64,000 nt of DNA, taken from positions 14,143-78,142 of the forward strand of contig JAWRJQ010000014.1 in NCBI GenBank assembly GCA_040307385.1, in the 5' to 3' direction. Shown piece after piece: positions 24,763 through 33,376 of the stretch (the stretch's first letter is position 1; each line of letters begins with the position of its first letter). Source of the stretch: RUG721 sp040307385 (GTDB lineage: Bacteria; Actinomycetota; Coriobacteriia; Coriobacteriales; Atopobiaceae). The notes beneath the pieces were generated by a model. The model did no database searches, was not told the origin of the DNA, and saw nothing but the letters and a program-made list of their open reading frames with translations. The translations under genes and the position numbers were made by a program.

Positions 24763-25514
24763 TGGTTTCCTCTGGAATCGAAGTCAGGAACATCACCCTA
24801 TGCTATCCGCAGGCCACTGCCTGCGCGCTCCAGGATGCGAGCCTTTCGCTCGCTCCGGGAAGCCTGACCGCCCTCGTGGGTGCCAACGGAGCAGGAAAAT
24901 CCACGCTTTTCAAGGTGCTCGTGGGACTCGTCAGACCGCAGACGGGAAGCGTCTCCTATGACGGCTTGGGCGTGCGCGAGGCGCTCCGCCGCAACATGGT
25001 GGGCTACGTCGCACAGAGAGACGGTATCGATGACAGCTTTCCCCTCAGCGTCGAAGATGTGGTTATGATGGGGCGCTACGGCTATATGGGCCTCCCTCGG
25101 CGCCCCTCCGATCAGGATCGTCGTGCCGTCGATGCGGCTCTCGAGCGCGTGGATCTCTCGGATCTTCGCCATCGTCAGGTCTCCCAGCTGTCCGGCGGGC
25201 AGTCTAAGCGTATGTTCGTGGCGCGCGGCATCGCGCAGGGAGCTCGTTTCATGCTTCTGGACGAGCCGTTCGCAGGTGTCGATAAGCGCTCCGAATCAAC
25301 GCTCGCAGAGCTGCTCGGAGAGCTCGCCTACGAGGGAACGACCGTGCTCGCCGCCGTGCACGACCTGAGGATGGCGGCACGGTCGTTCGACCACGCCGTT
25401 CTACTCGACCGAACCGTCGTCTGTCAGGGGCCGGCGCGCGAGGTTCTCGCCATCGATCATGTCGCGCGGGCCTTCTACGTCAACCAGGACATCGCGCGCG
25501 AGATGGTGGCGTGA
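24759..25514 (+). CDS. Metal ABC transporter ATP-binding protein
   Basis: About 251 residues; ATPase of the Mn/Fe/Zn importer family. GANGAGKST Walker A, QLSGGQSKRMFVARG signature, FMLLDEPFAGVD Walker B and a switch His (AAVHDL). The segment between Walker A and signature (QRDGIDDSFPLSVEDVVMMGRYGYMG) is characteristic of metal-type importers. Overlaps the binding-protein stop and the permease start by four bases each. Confidence 0.94.
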   Translation: MMVSSGIEVRNITLCYPQATACALQDASLSLAPGSLTALVGANGAGKSTLFKVLVGLVRPQTGSVSYDGLGVREALRRNMVGYVAQRDGIDDSFPLSVEDVVMMGRYGYMGLPRRPSDQDRRAVDAALERVDLSDLRHRQVSQLSGGQSKRMFVARGIAQGARFMLLDEPFAGVDKRSESTLAELLGELAYEGTTVLAAVHDLRMAARSFDHAVLLDRTVVCQGPAREVLAIDHVARAFYVNQDIAREMVA

Positions 25515-26356
25515 TGGCGGAGATCGATCCTTTCGGACTGCTCTCCTATGCGTTCATGCAGCGTGCCCTCATCACCGGTCTGGCCACGGCCCTCGTCTGC
25601 GGCGTCATCAGCTGCTACGTGATCCATATGGGCTGGTCGCTCATGGGGGATGCCATCTCCCATGCGGTGCTCCCCGGGGTCGTTATCTCGTACATGCTGG
25701 GCGCTCCCTACGTGGTGGGCGCCCTGGTGTCGGCGCTTCTGGCCTGCGTCCTCATCGGCGGCATGGGAAGAAACCCATGCATTCGCTCGGATGCCTCCAT
25801 GGGCATCGTGTTCACGACGCTCTTCTCCCTGGGCACCGTGCTGATATCCAAGGTGCCCAGCCAGGTCAACCTGTTCCATATCCTGTTCGGCAACCTTCTG
25901 GGCGTCACGACCGAAGATATGCGGCTGGTGCTCGTCCTGGGGGCGTTGGTCCTGGCCATTGTTCTCATACGGCGCCGCGATCTCGCCTTGCTCGCCTTCG
26001 ATCCCACCCACGCCCAGGCGATAGGACTCGCGCCGCGCTCGCTCTCGACGCTGCTGCTCGTCGCCCTCGCCGTGACCGTCGTGGTGTCCCTGCAGTCGGT
26101 GGGCATCATCCTGTCGGTGGCCATGCTCGTCACACCGGGTGCGACGGCGCGGATGCTCACCAATAGCATCTGGACCATGCTGTGGCTCTCGCCCGCCGTG
26201 GCCGCAGCGGCGGTCGTGCTGGGGGTATGGGCCAGCTACGTGGCGAACGCATCCTCGGGCGGGATGATCGGCGTTGTCCTCGGCCTCGAGTTCGTCCTCG
26301 CGTACGCCTTTGGCCCGCAGGGCGCGCTCAGACGGCGCGCGAAGGCCGAGGTCTGA
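25511..26356 (+). CDS. Metal ABC transporter permease
   Basis: About 281 residues, highly hydrophobic with roughly eight membrane helices. Contains MGDAISHAVLPG, the conserved segment of the MntB/ZnuB family that contacts the ATPase, and QSVGIILSVAMLVTPGATA. Final gene of the importer operon. Its stop codon directly abuts the stop codon of the convergent eutH gene, with no space for a terminator between them. Confidence 0.94.
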   Translation: MMAEIDPFGLLSYAFMQRALITGLATALVCGVISCYVIHMGWSLMGDAISHAVLPGVVISYMLGAPYVVGALVSALLACVLIGGMGRNPCIRSDASMGIVFTTLFSLGTVLISKVPSQVNLFHILFGNLLGVTTEDMRLVLVLGALVLAIVLIRRRDLALLAFDPTHAQAIGLAPRSLSTLLLVALAVTVVVSLQSVGIILSVAMLVTPGATARMLTNSIWTMLWLSPAVAAAAVVLGVWASYVANASSGGMIGVVLGLEFVLAYAFGPQGALRRRAKAEV

Positions 26357-27568
26357 TCAACCCTCGCGTGCAAGGTCTTCCTGCTCGAGCCTGCGGGCTT
26401 CCTTGTTGGCGAGCAGGGCCGTGAACCCGACGGCGATGCCGGCGGCCATGAGCTTGCCTATGAACAGCGGCAGGATCAGCGTGGGCTGGTAGTTCGCGCA
26501 GAACGAGAGATGGTCGCCGATGATGAACGCACCGCATACGGTGAACGCCGAAGCCTTCACGATGTCGACGGCGCGCATGTCGCGCGTCATGGGATACAGC
26601 GCGAGCGCGTTGCATGCGGTGGCCAGGATGCCGGTCGTGGCCATGTCGGATAGATGGAAGAACCGGCCGATCTTGCCGAGCGGCGCGGAGAGGTACGTCT
26701 TGATCAGATGCACCATGGGGAAGGCGCCCGCGAGCATCATCGAGATCACGGCGCAGTTCTCGACGGCGCCGAGCCCGTTCTCCTCGCTGATGAACATGAG
26801 CGGCATGAAGTCGAGCTGCCCGAACAGGCTGGCGAACGGCTCGACGAAATACGCGAGGATCGACAGCACGAGCACCGTGCGCGCCGCGTAGTCGATGGCG
26901 GTGCCGAACACGATGAAGCCCTTGATCATCGTCTCGGGGATGAACTTCATGCCGAGCGCGATGAGCACGCAGATGATCGTCAGCGGCACGAGGTTCACGA
27001 AGATGGTGCCCCAGTTCATGGCCAGCTGGTACGTGGCCGCGGCGTCGGTTGAAAGGATGTCGCGCACCATCGGGTTCGAAAGCGCGCATGCGCCCGATGC
27101 GATGAGCACGCCGAGGGGAATGGCCAGGAAACCGCACATGATGCCGAGCGCGAAGTACTTGTGCTTCGTCTTGTCGATCAGGCGCAGCCCGATCGGAACC
27201 GAATACACGATGGTGGCGCCGGCCATGAAACCGGTGAACATGGCCATGATCCAGCTTTCGGTGGTCGAGGCAAGCGCATACGCCGTCTGGTAACCTCCCA
27301 TGTCGGCTGCGACGATCGTCGTCGCTGCAAGCGAGGGATCCGCACCGATCATCCCGTACAACGGCCCGAACACGTTGCGCACGAACAGCTCGAGGTAGGG
27401 GATCGAGGCGTAGATGCCGCCCACCGAGAAGAAGATGGGGCCGATGGAGTAGATGCCTTCGATGAACTGCTTGCCGAGCTCCGATTCCGGCTTTACCATC
27501 GATGCGATGCCGCCTGCAACCATGCATGCCATCATGATGAGCACGATGACCTGACCGATAAGTTCCAT
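26357..27568 (-). CDS. eutH: EutH-type ethanolamine permease
   Basis: About 403 residues with ten or so membrane helices; matches the EutH family (PIFFSVGGIYASIPYLE, AADMGGYQTAYALA, ENGLGAVENCAVISMMLAGAFPM split across helices, GDHLSFCANY). EutH imports ethanolamine. There is no eutBC lyase or microcompartment gene nearby. Instead the gene is second in a two-gene unit after a choline/ethanolamine kinase fusion, 44 bases downstream, so imported ethanolamine is probably phosphorylated rather than degraded. Ribosome site GGAAGGA precedes ATG. Confidence 0.9.
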   Translation of the reverse strand: MELIGQVIVLIMMACMVAGGIASMVKPESELGKQFIEGIYSIGPIFFSVGGIYASIPYLELFVRNVFGPLYGMIGADPSLAATTIVAADMGGYQTAYALASTTESWIMAMFTGFMAGATIVYSVPIGLRLIDKTKHKYFALGIMCGFLAIPLGVLIASGACALSNPMVRDILSTDAAATYQLAMNWGTIFVNLVPLTIICVLIALGMKFIPETMIKGFIVFGTAIDYAARTVLVLSILAYFVEPFASLFGQLDFMPLMFISEENGLGAVENCAVISMMLAGAFPMVHLIKTYLSAPLGKIGRFFHLSDMATTGILATACNALALYPMTRDMRAVDIVKASAFTVCGAFIIGDHLSFCANYQPTLILPLFIGKLMAAGIAVGFTALLANKEARRLEQEDLAREG

Positions 27569-27612
27569 AGCTTGGTTCCTTCCTGCTTAGGGTCCCTGTT
27601 CGCGCGTTCTGT

Positions 27613-29406
27613 CTATGCTTCGTCCGAACACGATGAGCGCAGCTCGAGCGCGCGCTTGGCGTAGTCCTTCGCGTAGCGATACCAGATGTAGAGGTATTCG
27701 CCTACCGGATCGCCGCACACGTCCTTGTAGATGGCCCACACGTACCAGTAGAACGCCGAAAGCGCGACATAGCCCACGCAATGGGCCAGCTCGACGTCGG
27801 ACGGCTCGCGGTCGAAATACCAGGAGATCACCCGCAGCGCCTCATCATAGGTGTAGTCGCTGCAGCAGATGAACGTGCCGAGGTCGCTCGCGTAGTCGCC
27901 CATGCCGGCGTACTCCCAGTCGATGAGGTGCATGGCGTCGCTCGTCACGAGGAAGTTCGGATCGTAGAAGTCGTTGTGGCACAGGCACGGTGCCACGCCG
28001 TCATGCACGAGGTGGCCGTGCACGCGCTCGATGGATGCATGCAGCTCGTCGAAGTCGGAGAAGCTGGCGCGCGCCCGCTCGTTCAGCAGGGCGATGATCT
28101 CCTCGGCCTTCTCGTACACGTCGAAGGCCGCCTCGATCGCGCGCCCGCACCGGTGCAGCGTGCGCGCGATCTTCATGGCATGCTTCACCTGCGCATCGTC
28201 GTGATAGTCGAGCGATGCGCTCCCTTCGATGAAGTGCGAGAGCTTCCAGCCCGTCCGCTCGTCTTCGTGCAGGAACGTGCCGTCGAGCCCGAGTTCTTTC
28301 GCAACGGTCTCGGCCTGCGTTTCGGCAATGCGCGAGATGATCTCGTCGGTGCCGGCGCCGGGGTGGCGGTAGACGTAGGGCTTCCCGTCGCAGGTGAATT
28401 TAAACGACATGTTCGTGAGGCCCTGCTTTATGGGCGTGATGTCGCGAATGGCATCGCGCGTGCAGCCGAGCACCGACTCGATGTTGTCGAGAATGCTCGA
28501 GTCCACGTTGTCGATGAAGTACGGATCGAATCGCCGCAGGTCGTCGAGGGAGTCGAACTCGTTCAGAACGCCGGCTGCGTAGCGGCGGATGCGCATGGGC
28601 AGCTCGTGAACGAATCGGGCATACACGTCTTCCCACAGCAGATCGTACGTCTTGGGCTTTTCGACGACTTCGCCGAGCAGCTCGATGAAGCGCGTGGAGA
28701 ACGCGCGATCGAAATACGCGTGGCCGACCGCGCACCAGCCGCCGGGCCCGCCCGCCGTGTCCATAGCGGTGATGATGTCATGCGGGCCGACGGTGATCAG
28801 GTACTCCTCCGTCGGCTCGTCGGTGTGCTCGGCGGCGTAGTAGGCATCGTACACGTAGGGTTCGAAGGGGTTTTCGACGAAGTAGTTGTCCGAAGAGCAG
28901 ACGAACGTGTTGGCGAGCCGATCGCGCACGAGCCACAGCGTGTAGTTGTTGTTGCGTTGCGCATACAGGGGATTCACGACGATGTCGGCGCCGTACTTGT
29001 CGGCCAGATAGAAGAATTCCTCCTTCATGTAGCCGACCACGATCGTTATGTCGTCGATGCCGGCTTCGTGCAGCTGCTCGATCTGACGCTCCATGAGCAC
29101 CTCGCCGCGCACCTTCAACATGCCCTTGGGCTTCTCGTACGAGATGGGCGCGAAGCGGGTCGACAGGCCCGCCGCCAGGATGACGGCATTGTTCACCCGA
29201 TAGGGCGCAAGCGCCTCGATGCCTGCAGGCGTGACGGTATATGCGTCGAGCAGCCCCGTATCGTGCAACGTTGCGATCGCGGAGTTCACCGTTCCCACCG
29301 AAAGCCCGCACACCTGTGCGATCTGCCGCTGCGTTGGCGCTGTGCGTGCTGCGAGCACCGCAGCGAGCACCGCGAATTCGTTTCGTTCAAGGGTCTTGTC
29401 CGCCAT
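27613..29406 (-). CDS. Three-domain fusion: winged HTH, nucleotidyltransferase (LicC-like), choline/ethanolamine kinase (LicA-like)
   Basis: About 597 residues from ATG 29406 (an upstream TTG at 29436 is possible). Residues 5-65 are a MarR-like winged helix (TQRQIAQVCGLSVGTVNSAI). Residues 72-305 are a nucleotidyltransferase with AVILAAGLSTRFAP, KPKGMLKV and the metal-binding SSDNYF. Residues 315-590 are a choline/ethanolamine kinase with CHNDFYDPNF (catalytic Asp in HND, 477-479) and LIDWEYAGMGD (metal Asp). Together the enzyme parts could convert choline or ethanolamine to the CDP-activated alcohol. The HTH may make the gene self-regulating or be a substrate-responsive switch. Transcribed with eutH from its own promoter. 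Confidence 0.88.
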   Translation of the reverse strand: MADKTLERNEFAVLAAVLAARTAPTQRQIAQVCGLSVGTVNSAIATLHDTGLLDAYTVTPAGIEALAPYRVNNAVILAAGLSTRFAPISYEKPKGMLKVRGEVLMERQIEQLHEAGIDDITIVVGYMKEEFFYLADKYGADIVVNPLYAQRNNNYTLWLVRDRLANTFVCSSDNYFVENPFEPYVYDAYYAAEHTDEPTEEYLITVGPHDIITAMDTAGGPGGWCAVGHAYFDRAFSTRFIELLGEVVEKPKTYDLLWEDVYARFVHELPMRIRRYAAGVLNEFDSLDDLRRFDPYFIDNVDSSILDNIESVLGCTRDAIRDITPIKQGLTNMSFKFTCDGKPYVYRHPGAGTDEIISRIAETQAETVAKELGLDGTFLHEDERTGWKLSHFIEGSASLDYHDDAQVKHAMKIARTLHRCGRAIEAAFDVYEKAEEIIALLNERARASFSDFDELHASIERVHGHLVHDGVAPCLCHNDFYDPNFLVTSDAMHLIDWEYAGMGDYASDLGTFICCSDYTYDEALRVISWYFDREPSDVELAHCVGYVALSAFYWYVWAIYKDVCGDPVGEYLYIWYRYAKDYAKRALELRSSCSDEA

Positions 29407-29451
29407 CGTCTGCCCGCTTTCCCGATCTGTGTTCAATTAATAGATAGAAGA

Positions 29452-29480
29452 AACATAGTTTGAACATGCGAGCGCGTCAA
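29452..29480 (-). promoter_or_regulatory. Promoter of the kinase fusion-eutH unit
   Basis: On the minus strand TTGACG (29480-29475), exactly 17 bases, then TATGTT (29457-29452), about 46 bases before the chosen ATG. The -35 matches five of six consensus bases. Confidence 0.65.
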
Positions 29481-29553
29481 GTGTGGGATCTTATGAGCGA
29501 TCCGCATCCGGGCTCCGCGCTATACTGAGCGTATCCAGAGAGAAAGGCAGTCC

Positions 29554-30069
29554 ATGGACGACTTCATCACCTTGGCACGAGATCGCTATTCCTGTCGCTC
29601 GTTCTCCGATACGCCCGTCGAGGATTGGAAGATCGAGCGCATCATCGAGGCCGCAATCGCCGCGCCCACGGCGCGCAACAGCCAAGCCTGGTACGTGTGG
29701 TCCATCACCGATGCCGTGTCGCAGAAGGTCGTGCGCGCCTCGACGCCCTTCCACTTCGATGCGCCCGCGCTGCTCGTCCTCGGCGTGCGCCCCGAGGATG
29801 CGGGGGCGAGCCGCATGAGCGGCATCAACTTCGCGGACATCGACGGCGGCATCGTGGGAGCCCATATCCTGCTCGCCGCGCAGGACCTCGGCCTCGGTGC
29901 GCTGTGGGTAGGGGACTTCAATGCCGACGCCATCCAAGAGGCGTTCACCGAGACGGACGACTATCGCCTGATCGGCATCTTCCCCCTCGGCTATCCCGCT
30001 TCCGATGCAGAGCCCAGCGCACGGCACTTCACGCGTAAATCTGCATCCGAGATCTTCATGGAGATCTAG
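29554..30069 (+). CDS. Nitroreductase-family protein
   Basis: About 171 residues, the short FMN-dependent nitroreductase type. RYSCRSFSDTPV near the start supplies FMN-phosphate arginines; AAPTARNSQAWYVW follows; GIVGAHILLAAQDLGLGALWVG is the flavin-binding helix. The natural substrate is unknown; such enzymes use NAD(P)H to reduce quinones, nitro compounds or enones. A TATACT box lies at 29521-29526. Two bases before the peptidase gene, so probably one transcript. Confidence 0.87.
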   Translation: MDDFITLARDRYSCRSFSDTPVEDWKIERIIEAAIAAPTARNSQAWYVWSITDAVSQKVVRASTPFHFDAPALLVLGVRPEDAGASRMSGINFADIDGGIVGAHILLAAQDLGLGALWVGDFNADAIQEAFTETDDYRLIGIFPLGYPASDAEPSARHFTRKSASEIFMEI

Positions 30070-30071
30070 CG

Positions 30072-31403
30072 ATGGATCGCGCGTCGGCAACCTATGGGCT
30101 TTACGGATGCGAGGACGATCCGCCCTCGTTCGATGCGGACGCCGCATGCGGCAGGCTCGCGGCGGCGCTGACGTTTCGCACGGTGAGCGCCGCATCCGAT
30201 GCACGGGAGTTCGAGCTGCTGCATCGCCATATCCGCGTATCGTTTCCCCTGCTGATGGCGCGCGCCTCATTCGAGACGTTCGGGCAGAGCGTCCTTGTCA
30301 CCCTGAGCGGAACCGACGAGACGCTCTCTCCCATCATCCTGATCGCCCATCAGGATGTCGTCCCTGCCGACGAGGCCGCCTGGATGCATCCGCCGTTTGC
30401 GGGCTATCAGGACGATGAGTACGTTTGGGGCAGGGGAGCGCTCGACATCAAGGGCATGCTCTTCGCCGAGCTCGAGGCTGCGGAGCTGCTGCTCGCCGCC
30501 GGTTCCGCGCCCACGCGCACGATCATCTTCGCGTTCGGAGATGACGAGGAGGCGCGCAGCGCAGGTGCCGTGCGCCTGGCCTCCGTGCTCGCCGAGCGCG
30601 GCGTGCGCGATGCGTTTTTGCTGGATGAGGGAACGACCTCCCATGCCGACGGCTCCGTGCTCGGCGCACCGGGCACGCAGGTCCAGGGGCTCTGCCTCTC
30701 GCAGAAAGGCTTTCTCACCGTGCGCCTGACCGCGCAGGGGGGAGGCGGGCATTCCTCCAACCCCTTCGGCACCACTTCGCTCGAGAAGATCGCCCATGCC
30801 ATCTGCGCGATCCGCGCGGCCATGCCGGCGCCGCGCTTCACGCGCCTGCTCTCCCGTGCCCTCCACGAGTTGGGCGTGGAGCAAGACGCTGCGCTTCTCG
30901 AACGCCTTGCGTCATCTCGCGAGAGCTTCCCCTACGTGGCGGATACCATGGCCGTCACGCAGGTGGACGGCTCATCGCCGTCGGCGAACGTGATGCCCTA
31001 CGACGCCACCGCCACGATCAATTTCCGGCTGCTGCCCGACCAGAGCATCGAGGAGCTCTTCGCGCTCGTTCGCCATGCGTGCGGAGATGCTGTGGAGGCC
31101 GAGATCGTCCATGCCACGCGTGCAGCGCGGGAGGATGCTCCGTCGGGTGCCGTCTACGACGCCCTGAAAGATAGTTTCGAGCGCTTCTATCCGGGCGTTT
31201 CGTTCGTGCCGCTCTTCATGTGCGGCGGGTGCGACGCCATCCGCTATGAGGCGGTCACGGCGCAGAGCGTGCGGATTCTGCCGTATCTCGTGCCTCCGTG
31301 CGACGAGGCGCGCATCCACGGCGTCGATGAGCGCATATCCAAGCGCGCGTATGCGCAATCCATCCGACTGCTGGCGTACTTCCTGAACACGACATGTTTT
31401 TAA
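30072..31403 (+). CDS. M20-family metallopeptidase (carboxypeptidase S-like)
   Basis: About 443 residues. Binuclear zinc site residues are all visible: His in IAHQDVVP, Asp in GRGALDIKG, the Glu-Glu pair in DDEEARSAG, an Asp in LLDEGT and the last His in IHGVDERI. The dimerisation insert GGGHSSNPFG is present. The family removes C-terminal residues from peptides or hydrolyses N-acyl amino acids; the cargo is uncertain. No signal peptide, so cytoplasmic. Confidence 0.88.
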   Translation: MDRASATYGLYGCEDDPPSFDADAACGRLAAALTFRTVSAASDAREFELLHRHIRVSFPLLMARASFETFGQSVLVTLSGTDETLSPIILIAHQDVVPADEAAWMHPPFAGYQDDEYVWGRGALDIKGMLFAELEAAELLLAAGSAPTRTIIFAFGDDEEARSAGAVRLASVLAERGVRDAFLLDEGTTSHADGSVLGAPGTQVQGLCLSQKGFLTVRLTAQGGGGHSSNPFGTTSLEKIAHAICAIRAAMPAPRFTRLLSRALHELGVEQDAALLERLASSRESFPYVADTMAVTQVDGSSPSANVMPYDATATINFRLLPDQSIEELFALVRHACGDAVEAEIVHATRAAREDAPSGAVYDALKDSFERFYPGVSFVPLFMCGGCDAIRYEAVTAQSVRILPYLVPPCDEARIHGVDERISKRAYAQSIRLLAYFLNTTCF

Positions 31404-31497
31404 GCTAATTCAAAATAGCTGCCGCTCAGACTGCGCGCGCTCATATGCTCTTGTCGTGCTCGTATCCGGATGCAGCGTTGCCCGTATGCCGTTAGGG

Positions 31498-31503
31498 TAC
31501 AAT
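31498..31503 (+). promoter_or_regulatory. -10-like box before the phosphatidyltransferase gene
   Basis: TACAAT (31498-31503) about 44 bases before the proposed start, in the 143-base gap after the M20 peptidase. No clear -35 partner. Confidence 0.35.
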
Positions 31504-31546
31504 TTATACGCGATTCACAAACCAACGGGAAGCAAGGTTGCACGCG

Positions 31547-32266
31547 GTGTCAGAGCAGAAGAGCATATCCGAGCAGATCAAACATGCGGTCGATTCAGAT
31601 ACCGCGGCAAAACAGCTCTCAGGCGCGGTCGATGCGCCCGTCGGAACGCCCGACAACCCCTCCGACGAGATCTTCACGCTCGCCAACCTCATCACGCTCT
31701 GCCGTTTCATCCTCACGCTCTGCTTCCTCTTCCTGTTTCCCCGGCAGGGAGCGCGCGGGGTCGCCCTCGCGTGCTACATCGTCGCCGCCATCACCGACTT
31801 CCTCGATGGCCAGGTGGCGCGCCGCACGCAGACGGTGAGCTGGGCCGGGAAGGTCATGGATCCCATCATGGACCGCGCTCTGCTGTTCATCGGCGTCATC
31901 GGCCTCGTTTTGACCGGCGAGCTGCCGCTCTGGATCGCGCTCGTCGTCATCGGGCGCGATGCCGTGCTCGCCCTCGGCGCCCTCATTCTCAGGAGGTTCG
32001 AGCGCAGGCCGATTGACGTCATCTTCATCGGCAAGCTTGCCACCGCGCTGCTCATGTTCGGCTTCTGCGACATGCTGATCGGCGTTCCCGTCGTCGAAGG
32101 GCTCGGCCTCGCGTCCGTCCCCTGGCTGCCCGGGCTCAACGGCGCCTCCGCCATCGCCGGCATCTTCTTCATCTACGTCGGGCTGGTCTTCTCGCTTTTG
32201 ACCGCCATCGTTTACATCGTCAAGGGCATCCGGATCATCCGTGAGAAGAGCGATCATGAAGCTTAG
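31547..32266 (+). CDS. CDP-alcohol phosphatidyltransferase family protein
   Basis: About 239 residues with four to six membrane helices after a 45-residue polar N-terminal extension. The catalytic motif DFLDGQVARR...GKVMDPIMDR fits D-x2-D-G-x2-A-R-x8-G-x3-D-x3-D. It transfers a phosphatidyl group from CDP-diacylglycerol to an alcohol; a PgsA is encoded separately at 52026-52625, so this may make cardiolipin or another phospholipid. GTG 31547 is nine bases after AAGG; TTG 31538 is an alternative start. Overlaps the next gene by 11 bases. Confidence 0.87.
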   Translation: MSEQKSISEQIKHAVDSDTAAKQLSGAVDAPVGTPDNPSDEIFTLANLITLCRFILTLCFLFLFPRQGARGVALACYIVAAITDFLDGQVARRTQTVSWAGKVMDPIMDRALLFIGVIGLVLTGELPLWIALVVIGRDAVLALGALILRRFERRPIDVIFIGKLATALLMFGFCDMLIGVPVVEGLGLASVPWLPGLNGASAIAGIFFIYVGLVFSLLTAIVYIVKGIRIIREKSDHEA

Positions 32267-33374
32267 AGCCCTCGTCCTCTGCCTGGCTGCGAGCCTGCTG
32301 CTCGTCTGCCCGCCCGCCCGCGCCTTCGAAACCTCTCCCGACGTCTCTGAGGCTCAGGCCGCCATCGTGGTGGATTCCTCGGGCAGCGTCCTGTGGAGCA
32401 TGAACGCCGAGCGCGAGATGGGCATGGCGTCGATCACCAAGGTCATGACCGCAGTCGTCGCCCTCGACAGCGGCGTCGATCTCGATACGCCGTGCTCCAT
32501 CGAGTACGTCGATCTGGGCCCCTATTCGCAAACCGCCGGCTTCACCGAATCCGATGAGCCCACGTTGCGCGACCTGCTGCGCGTCATGCTCGTATACTCC
32601 GGCAACGATGCCGCCTGCTATGTTGCCCAGAACGTCGCCGGCTCCATCGACGAGTTCGTGGCGCTCATGAACGAGAAGGCTCGCGAGCTGGGCATGAACC
32701 ATACCCGCTTCGCCAACCCCCACGGCCTCGAGCAGAGCGGCCACTTCTCAACCGTTGCCGACCTGGCCATTCTTGGGCGCTATGCCCTCGAGAACTACCC
32801 GTTCATCGCGAGCACGGTGCGTCTCGAGGCTACCGAGGCCTACGCCGACGGTTGGCTCCAGACGTTCAACACCACCGATTACCTCCTCCTCTCATACGAG
32901 GGTGCGCTCGGCATCAAGACGGGCTCCGAAGAGGCGGGCTACTGCTTCCTCGGCGCGGCGCGCCGAGACGGCGCCACGCTCTACACCTGCGTTCTGGGAT
33001 GCGAGAGCGATGGAGGCAGGTGGGAGGATACGACGGAGCTGCTCGACTGGGGCTTCTCCGTGCGCTCGTCGCGCACGGTCGCCGCGCAGAGCTGGCTCAT
33101 CGACCTGCAGCCGTTCGCCTACGACTTCCGGTATCGCTGCCCGGTCTATCCGCGCGAAACCGATATCGGCTACTACCAGACGGGCGAGCCGCTTGCCTAT
33201 GAGTCGGTGCGCATGCGCGATGCCCTGCTCTGCCTGCCCGGCCAGATGGTGGGGGCCGTCAGCTGGAGGCAGGGTGGCAACGCGATCGGGACCGTCCTCA
33301 TCGAGACGGATGCCTCCCTTGCGCGCATCCCCGTCTTCAACATCTTCGCAATCCCGCTCTTCATGGAGGACTGA
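32256..33374 (+). CDS. dacF: D-alanyl-D-alanine carboxypeptidase (DacF-like)
   Basis: Penicillin-binding protein that trims the terminal D-Ala of peptidoglycan. Signal peptide of about 23 residues ending PPARA. SxxK motif Ser59-Lys62 (ASITKVM), SxN motif Ser115-Asn117 (YSGND) and KTG 221-223 (IKTGSEE) are intact; the second conserved Ser-Gly-Asn loop matches class A D,D-peptidases. A C-terminal PBP5-type domain follows, but no obvious amphipathic membrane anchor is seen at the end. About 372 residues. Confidence 0.92.
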   Translation: MKLRALVLCLAASLLLVCPPARAFETSPDVSEAQAAIVVDSSGSVLWSMNAEREMGMASITKVMTAVVALDSGVDLDTPCSIEYVDLGPYSQTAGFTESDEPTLRDLLRVMLVYSGNDAACYVAQNVAGSIDEFVALMNEKARELGMNHTRFANPHGLEQSGHFSTVADLAILGRYALENYPFIASTVRLEATEAYADGWLQTFNTTDYLLLSYEGALGIKTGSEEAGYCFLGAARRDGATLYTCVLGCESDGGRWEDTTELLDWGFSVRSSRTVAAQSWLIDLQPFAYDFRYRCPVYPRETDIGYYQTGEPLAYESVRMRDALLCLPGQMVGAVSWRQGGNAIGTVLIETDASLARIPVFNIFAIPLFMED

Positions 33375-33376
33375 CC

